From Klebsormidium nitens (Eukaryota > Streptophyta > Klebsormidiophyceae > Klebsormidiales > Klebsormidiaceae), in the NCBI GenBank assembly GCA_000708835.1, contig DF237008.1:1-64000 (forward strand): a stretch of DNA of 64,000 bases. Direction: 5' to 3'. The position numbers and the translations under genes were made by a program. Below, piece by piece: positions 58,301-64,000 of the stretch. A model generated the notes under the pieces. It searched no databases. It saw only the letters and a program-made list of their open reading frames with translations, and had not been told where the DNA came from. The stretch's first letter is position 1. Each line of letters begins with the position of its first letter.

Positions 58301-59181
58301 AAAACGAGAACAGGTCAAAAACGGTTTGTTGCATGTCGTGGAAATTTGGCACGCAGCATTGGCTCGTCAGGATTCTTCCTGACGAAAGAAGCTCTCCTGA
58401 AAGGTCTCGAGCCGCCCATAATTTGCAGACTGGTTACAAGATAAAGGCCGCGCTTGAACAACGAGCTCCTGGTTAAAAGATGCATACCTGGCAATACTAT
58501 TGGGCTGTAAAAGCTCACCCTGCCGGGCGTGGAATCCACCTCTCTCCTCGTCAACGGAATCTTGTTGACCCTATTACTGCAACCGAATCTCTTGGCGCTC
58601 CGACTAAGAATCTGACAGCATCTTGAAGCTGACTCGGACAGTTTTACTTTATGCTGACATCAAAGACGCTTAAGCTGACTTGGAAGTCGACGCCGCAGGT
58701 TGGCGACACCCTAGACGTGAAGCTCCTAGAGATCAACGAGCGGGGCCAGCTGCGGTTGAGTCACCGGGCGCTTTTGGTAGAGAACGAAAAGGGGGCAAGC
58801 GCCGGGGCAGGTCCTCCTGGGGGCGGCACGGGTAGCGAGGCGGCGAAGCCTGCGTTCAAGGCCGTTTGGCAAAGACCGGGGAACTCAACTGGGGGAGAAA
58901 ATGCGTCGGGAGCAAGTCAGGTGAGCTTGGCGATGCATGCGTTACAGTGCGGTGAAATGCAATTTATAGTAGGACTGTTTCGAAATGGGTGTGCATGCGA
59001 AGAAGGAAGATACAGTTCCTGGTTTCTTTCAGGTTCGCCGAACCTGTGCAACGAAGTATCGCGTGAGTTTAACGTTCCTGACCACCGAATCACTGGCTTC
59101 CTTTTGCAGGGGTCTTTTCAATCCGCCCCTCGAAACCCCGTTGCCACGTCACCAACAAGCAAAGCCGGCAAGCAAGATTGA
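49381..59181 (+). CDS. PNP1: chloroplast polyribonucleotide nucleotidyltransferase (PNPase)
   Basis: Fourteen phase-consistent exons: 49381-50236, 50568-50668, 51028-51084, 51427-51540, 51960-52085, 52868-53104, 53916-54086, 54818-54996, 55449-55668, 56166-56324, 56734-56936, 57878-58004, 58699-58920, 59110-59181; 947 residues. A Ser/Ala/Arg-rich transit peptide of about 110 residues precedes RNase PH domain 1 ([37 protein letters not shown]), the helical linker, RNase PH domain 2 ([64 protein letters not shown]), KH ([11 protein letters not shown]) and S1 ([19 protein letters not shown]). The enzyme degrades or polyadenylates plastid RNA using phosphate or NDPs. Closest in layout to Arabidopsis cpPNP. 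An acidic insert ([13 protein letters not shown]) sits between the PH domains. No frame lesions. Introns around exons 6-11 hold many exon echoes. Confidence 0.95.
53177..53245 (+). repeat. exon-edge echo of PNPase exon 6 (3' side)
   Basis: 63 nt matching exon 6 from 53042 to its donor, with 8 mismatches (6 at third codon positions), ending ACT|GTGAGA where the exon has ACG|GTGAGT. The frame is intact. Confidence 0.92.
53321..53780 (+). repeat. three exon-edge echoes of PNPase exon 7 (5' side)
   Basis: Copies at 53321-53400, 53526-53595 and 53709-53780 precede the true exon (53916). Each starts with a pyrimidine tract and TGCAGGAG, then resembles [14 protein letters not shown]...HGSALF. The first keeps the frame for 21 codons (11 mismatches, 9 at third positions) and then reaches TGA. 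The others carry indels. A CTCCCTTTAT/CTCTTGC-like follow-on and a GGGAGTCA(G)TGT string are shared between copies. Confidence 0.9.
54175..54408 (+). repeat. two exon-edge echoes of PNPase exon 7 (3' side)
   Basis: At 54178-54248 and 54341-54408 the exon end (GGCGCAGAAGCAGGACAACA, then CCGCTTCTACCTCCA) recurs downstream of the donor. The first copy has a small insertion (GGGTGGGC); the second has lost several bases and its donor. Confidence 0.88.
55210..55440 (+). repeat. echo of PNPase exon 9 (5' side) with telomere-like CCCTAA strings
   Basis: An echo at 55241-55312 (ATGGCTTCCATTCGTGGCGGC etc.) precedes the true exon start at 55449. Both copy and exon are preceded by AACCCTAACCCTCGTCA; further ACCCTAA-like strings fill 55371-55437. 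The duplicated unit therefore included intron sequence as well as exon. Sixteen mismatches in about 20 codons, nine at third positions. Confidence 0.82.
55755..55793 (+). repeat. weak exon-edge echo of PNPase exon 9 (3' side)
   Basis: GTAGCAGGGTATTGAGGATG then ATCAAGGCGTTTCA resembles the exon end GTTGCAGGCACGGAGGATGC...CAGCGTTCCAG, downstream of the donor. Confidence 0.55.
56361..56425 (+). repeat. exon-edge echo of PNPase exon 10 (3' side)
   Basis: GGGTCAGCTCTTGCCGCATG and again CAGCTCTTGTCACATGCGCC resemble the exon end GGGCAGCTCTCGTCGTATGC, then GCCGAAGATAGTC. Two nested, decayed copies follow the donor. Confidence 0.65.
56497..56660 (+). repeat. two exon-edge echoes of PNPase exon 11 (5' side, KH loop)
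   Basis: Copies at 56497-56552 and 56604-56660 contain GGGCTGGTAGTTGGCAGCGG, i.e. the [10 protein letters not shown] segment. The exon encodes it with different synonymous codons. The first copy has 11 mismatches in 48 nt, 9 at third positions. The two copies agree with each other at those sites. The second contains a frame-breaking indel. Confidence 0.9.
57060..57345 (+). repeat. exon-edge echoes of PNPase exon 11 (3' side)
   Basis: The 57060-57130 copy matches the last 71 nt of exon 11 (56866-56936) with 8 mismatches, 7 of them third-position. It keeps the frame and the donor ACAG|GTACGGTAC. A second, much decayed copy lies at about 57280-57345. Confidence 0.93.
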
Positions 59182-60263
59182 TACCGTCTAGTGCCTAGGT
59201 CTGATGATCGCAGGGTCTGCCATCCGGGCGTTTTGGTGCTTTAGCGACATCCAGGTTCTGCAATAGCACGGGTTGCTCATTTGAAGCTTTGGGTATCCTG
59301 GTTCTAGTAGATGAGGTATGGTATACTGCAGAACGACACGCAATGCTCAGACGCGCTTACGCGCCTACTCGTGAACAAAGAAATGTTTCCCAGACCGTCA
59401 GGATCATGCAGCATGCTGCCAGCTTCAATCGGTACTCATGGGGGCTTGATCTCGCTTTGGTCCCAAGGATTGACTTGTACTTTCAGGAAGTCTGGGGATC
59501 ATGAATGGAGTCTCTCCAAAGGGCATCGCGGCCCATGCATGCTTGCCTTGAATCTTATAATCAAGGCATATATATTGTTGGTCCATGTACGTGTGGCCCA
59601 CATGTTCATGCAACTTTCAATAGGCATAATCATACCTTAGTATATGCTTGAGCGATTTGCTTAATCGCTCAATAGTACTCATTCGATGCATATGTAAGCG
59701 GTCGGATGGCGCGTATGCCCCGGGTCATGTCATCGTCATACTCTAGATACGTGTTTTCCACCCGCTGTATATACATGCGTGAAGATCAGATGCACCGGCT
59801 CGAGAGCCGTACAATTGCAGGCCAGCAACGATCAATGATACATATATGGTACTTCAGGATGGTATCACGTGCAGTTTACCGGCCCATGCACGATTTAGAG
59901 GTAAGTTTATGACACGCCATACAACTTAATTGCATACAGGCGGAGGGCTGCACGCGAACTTAATACTATGCACAACTTATCAACGACGTGAGCTAGTCGG
60001 CTGCGCCAAAGCATGAATCCTGAGTCCGGGTAGGACTGGCACGCATCAGGATGGATTTTTCGTACGCCACGCTCAGTCGACTTTCGCCCGGCAGATAATG
60101 ACCAGTATACATATCTCTACAATCTCAAACTAATACAGTCTACTGTATGACATTATGATGTCTAACAGGCCAGCATTGCCTGATACTTACAATTTACTAG
60201 AGTCTGTCGGAATAACAAGCAAAGGTACGCGGACGTCACAACCACCTTGCGGATCAGAGGGTG
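59182..60263. other. convergent intergenic region between PNPase and the transporter
   Basis: No exon or RNA gene recognised. AT-richer than the genes, with several CATATAT-like strings near 59570-59860. Confidence 0.4.
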
Positions 60264-62986
60264 TCACTGTGGTTTATATCGTCGTTTGGCTTCACTATAT
60301 GCTATAACTCCTGTGATGGTTATCGAGTAGCCAACCATGCCCATAACCGTAACCGGATTCCTAAACAGCAGTATGGAGACTACGGTCGCTACAGCCCCCT
60401 TTGCGTTTCCCAATACCTGCATAGGGAGGGGACAAAGCGACAGATTAGTTTATTGAAGTATTCACATTACGATGTTCTACCTGAGTCCGACCAACTCAGG
60501 AGTTGCTCAAGAGCTTGACGTTCGGCTATGGCTTCAATGCATGCACAGACAACGTCGTGCTGACACGAAAGGGAACAGAAACGCTCTGAGCCCGGCAGTT
60601 TTGACCGAGCAACTTCGTTTCGCTTTCTCCCACCGTTGAATTCCGTCTCCGCGGTGAAAAGACTTGCGACAAACAGCCCACCAGTGGCGACGACATATTT
60701 GCACAATAAGTGCGCTCCTTTCCCTCGTAACCGAACGACTGATCTCAAGCTCGACGAAGCAAGCCAGAGCTGAGTTGACCAAAAACAGAGTGGACAAAGT
60801 GCGACAACCGATTCACATACTCACTTGCAAGGTGAGTGCACTCGTGTGCTTGGTAACCAGAAAGTTGGTCAGATTGACGAAGTAGGCCATCCCCGAGTTA
60901 AGGAACAGCAGGAAAAGGATGCCCGGCCCGTCCACGCGCGCCTTCTCGACGGTGATACCGAGCACGTTGTCTTCCAGCGCCAGCGTCGCTGGCAGCAGGA
61001 CCACCACCGCGACGGGCGCCATGTACATCAGCAGGTTCATCGAGTTTAGCTTCTCCCTGCAAACAAGGGTTCAAAAGTATGAGGATTTCTGGGTTTGACT
61101 TACTTCCTGCAACTGAGATGTTAGTGTCTCGGGGTTCTTGGGTTCAGATTCTCCTTGAAAGAGGGCTTCAGCGTATACGTGATTTTAAAGAAAACTTTCT
61201 CCCTGAAAAGAAGGTTTGTGATCTTGAAGGCGTCAGAATCTCGGGTCTGCGTGATCGAAATCTTGGGTTCACATCCGATTTTGAGACGGGCAAGTTTGAC
61301 GCTACTGCCAGCGCGACGGGCGCCATGGACATCAGCAGGTCTACTTCTCTCTGCAGAGAGCTTTTAGAGGTTTAAGGGGGTTGCGACTTTTCCAAAATGC
61401 TCATTTTGGACCGTGGATTAAAGATCGGAAGAGGGGATGATCACTTTGACACCGTCACCACGGGACGAGCGCCATGAACATCAGCAGGTTCACCGAGTGC
61501 AGCTTCTTTCTGCAGGAAAGGTTTCCGGATCTTTAAGCACGTCAGAGGTTTTCGAATATTGTGCGGCTTAGAAACTGGATCAAACATTAGAGTTTAAGGC
61601 CGGCAACGCTGACGCTACTACTACCAAGAAGGGCGCCATTAGCAGGTTCCTTGAATCCAGCTTCTTCCTGCAATTGAGATTTTGCGGTCAAGTGGGGCTG
61701 AAACTCGCGCAATGGCGCAATATTGAAGGTTGCATCTGACATCGGGGTCGAGGCGGACTAGCTTTGACAGACGTCACCACAGCAACAAGGGCCTCGTATA
61801 TCAGCAGGTTCACTGAGTTGAGTTTTCCCTGCGACTAAAGTTCACAGATTACACTGTTCACAATCACAGAGTTACTCGGACGGGGCCCTCGAAGAGCGCG
61901 CTTTGACGGGAGAAGAAACTCGTCAGGCTTCTGGCTTTGCCCTGCAGAGGTTTGCAGCATCGGTTCACGCAGCGGTCCCTTTCACGAATCGTCCGGAGGT
62001 CGGGTTACAAGGTTCACCGAGGGCGGGAAAGTTTGTCAGACGGTAATCAGACGCTTTGTGCCGCTTCAACCAAGTCGCACAAGCCTCTTTCAAACAGGTT
62101 TGGTCTGTCACCTATCGGGAGCTGTCGGACAAGATGTGTCGGCCAGCGAACTCGGCAGGTCGTATTTCTGAGACTGAAGCTTTATCAGCAATTTCTCGCT
62201 GCCTGAATCCATCACCTTGGACGAGTATGCGGAATGTTTCGGACGCTTTTTGGACGCTCGAAATGTGCTCGAGTCGAAGCCACTCTGAAATTGAGAGCTT
62301 AGCCTGCGGGCAAAGGATTCAAACACCAGATGTAGACGTGGAAGCAATAACCAAACGAAGCAGGCGCACCCGCAAAAAAAGGGCCCCAGTCCAAACTCAC
62401 CCATCTGACGACAGCAGGATCCCTTGCAGGACGGACTTGAGGGCCCGCGCGGAGGTTGCGGCCATGCACATCGTGAATCCGTACATGTGAAAGCTGGGTT
62501 CGCCCTGCAAAGATTGACATACGCTGACGTCATGAGCTCAGACGCTGGTGCTTTGGCTTTTCCTTGACATGTTGCTCGAAGTTTTTACAGATGAAAGCTG
62601 GGTAGACGACTCGAGCTAGAATTCGTAGGATCGAGTTGGATTCCTGCAGGAAAACTTAGACTTTGTTGCTCACCCCGCTGGCCACCATGATCCCGACCAC
62701 CACCGGCACGAGCGACCCGTACACCGGCCATGCCTCCCGCTTCATCGTCATCGCGGCCGCAAATATTGCTGTGAAAAACGGCGTTGTGGCGCCGATCGCC
62801 TGGTTGAAGGAGACGGGGAGGAAGCGGAGCGAGATGTTGCCCCCCACGACCGAGGTGCAGAAGATGACGGAGAGGGCGCAGATCTTGATGAACTGGGAGC
62901 GGGAGCGGATGGGCTGCATCGGTACGATCTTGAGCCACGCGATAGCGACGTACGAGAAGAGCGCGCACGCGGCCATGTGGAGCATC
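60264..62986 (-). CDS. KT-clade nucleotide-sugar (UUAT-like) transporter, 5' exons missing
   Basis: Four exons are visible: 62986-62674, 62504-62401, 61056-60825, 60416-60264 (stop TGA). They give about 267 codons, the C-terminal three quarters of a roughly 350-residue protein. Features: [137 protein letters not shown] and [21 protein letters not shown]. This is the plant KT subfamily of drug/metabolite transporters that includes the UDP-uronic-acid transporter UUAT1 (At5g04160). Such proteins sit in the Golgi and feed wall polysaccharide synthesis; the exact substrate is not readable. The exon at 62986 begins with the third base of a codon, so at least one more exon lies upstream, beyond 62987; I did not find it before 64000. 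Confidence 0.92.
61300..61836 (-). repeat. four exon-edge echoes of transporter exon 61056-60825 (5' side)
   Basis: The plus-strand signature GGCGCCATGTACATCAGCAG, then GTTCATCGAGTTTAGCTTCTC and CCTGCA recurs at about 61305-61365, 61452-61515, 61625-61680 and 61780-61836. The second keeps an acceptor (TTCTGCAG in plus orientation CTGCAG) and an open frame with several amino-acid changes. The others have deletions. Confidence 0.85.
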
Positions 62987-64000
62987 CTGCAGAAGATAAA
63001 GTTTTCTTGCTTTCTAGTGTTGCAGCGGAGTCTTCACCTTATGAAGGTCGAATGTTTTGGAAACTTCAATTGGATGATGTGTGAAGAGGGCGGGCGCGCG
63101 ACGAAATGCAGCATCTTGCAGAAGAAGGAGGTGTAGGTTTAAGGGACTTTTCAACTTCCGAATTTTCAAAGTGTTTGGGGAGAGTGTTCAACAGTTGATA
63201 GCCTCTAAAAAAGAAGAAGAGCAGGAAAGAAGAAAGCCTGCGACAATACTTGAAGCGTCTTGCAAAGAGGGGAGGAAAGGGTACATTGTGCTTCCAAGTG
63301 AGAGGAGCGGGGTAGATCTTGCAAGGGGGTGTAGGCTCTTGATCGCTTCAACAACAACAAGAGTCTGAGCAGTAAAGTTGTGTCATCAGCTTTGAGCACT
63401 TCAGTTCAAACCAGGGGGAGAAGAAGGTTTCAAGAGGGACGAGGCTTTTGCCACCTTGGCAAATAAGAAGTATTTTCCAAATACTGGTGGTTAGAAGGTG
63501 ACGACAAGCAAAAGCACTTTCTGAAAACATCGCTTGAAATGCGAGGAAACCTAATGGAGCGGTAGTGAGTCTTTTGAGAAAGAGAGGGAGCTCATTCACA
63601 AGCTACATGGCTTAGTTGAGCAGGTCACTACAGAATGAAGCCAAACAGAAACCGACACAACAAGTGTCTTCAACGTGAAAGGTTCTTCAGGTGTCCAGAT
63701 ATTGCCTTCTGTTAAATCTCTCCCATTGTTTATGAGAGCAACCTTTATCAGAGACATTTCAGCTGCATATAAGACCACTGTCTTGACATGCTTTGTAACA
63801 TCGCTGAGACAGATACTATCAGGCCAAACACCGATCCTTGATTTGACTTTTGACTAACGGCAGCTATTCAAAGCACCTCTTAGGATGAGGAATGCTCTCA
63901 TTACAAAGAGTCGATTTCTGAATGCACTCCACCGTCAGCCATTTTGATTCACTCTCCGTCAATGGAGCATCTGATTGCTGTCACTTGAGCTCGAAGGTGC
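62987..64000. other. intron of the transporter gene (right window edge)
   Basis: No further exon recognised. At about 63093-63130 an echo of the 62986 exon edge occurs (GCGCGACGAAATGCAGCATC, then TTGCAGAAG, compared with CGGCCATGTGGAGCATCCTGCAGAAG). The rest looks non-coding. Confidence 0.5.

Noticed and set aside
1-64000. tRNA or rRNA genes, CRISPR arrays, complete transposons
   Set aside because: No convincing tRNA box pairs, spaced repeat arrays or transposase/reverse-transcriptase frames were seen by eye; a covariance-model scan would be needed to exclude RNAs.

Overview
This window is nuclear DNA of a eukaryote: the genes are cut into many short exons by GT-AG introns with GTGAGN/GTAAGN donors and TGCAG acceptors. 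The gene set points to a streptophyte green alga. It has a plastid PNPase with a transit peptide, an OEP40-like chloroplast outer-envelope protein, a CB5LP-type cytochrome b5, a GT61 glycosyltransferase and a plant KT-clade UDP-sugar transporter, beside a pherophorin-like Ser-Pro-rich mosaic protein. A Klebsormidium-like alga is my guess; it is inferred, not proven. Exon models were built by hand from splice sites, reading phase and family resemblance.

Layout, left to right: single-exon GT61 enzyme (663-2006, +); TMEM104-like membrane protein in 17 exons (2974-10812, -); OEP40-like protein in 10 exons (11844-17573, +); a weakly supported coiled-coil exon (20485-20611, -); CB5LP-like cytochrome b5 (22350-24281, -); plastid-type alpha/beta hydrolase with one GC-AG intron (25830-29697, +); a repeat-flanked 528-bp assembly gap (30647-31174); a giant secreted mosaic protein ending in a hedgehog-type Hint domain (32608-44565, +); the transcription elongation factor EAF (45863-48371, -); chloroplast PNPase in 14 exons (49381-59181, +); and the 3' part of a UUAT/sugar-nucleotide transporter (60264-62986, -) whose first exons lie outside the window or were not found. 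Strands nearly alternate, giving three head-to-head pairs with 1.0-1.5 kb shared promoters (TMEM104/OEP40, CB5LP/hydrolase, EAF/PNPase). No pathway joins these genes; they are ordinary housekeeping or cell-surface neighbours.

The most unusual feature is a recurring pattern I call exon-edge echoes. In at least six of the genes the introns hold one to five imperfect copies of the adjoining exon edge together with its splice site: copies of an exon's 5' end lie upstream of the true acceptor, and copies of its 3' end lie downstream of the true donor. In the best preserved PNPase echoes the differences from the real exon fall mostly at third codon positions (31 of 38 by hand count), which is not expected of freely decaying copies.

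The second notable item is the Hint mosaic gene. It is complete in architecture but carries one in-frame TGA and four apparent one-base deletions, several in homopolymers. It is either decaying or affected by assembly errors.
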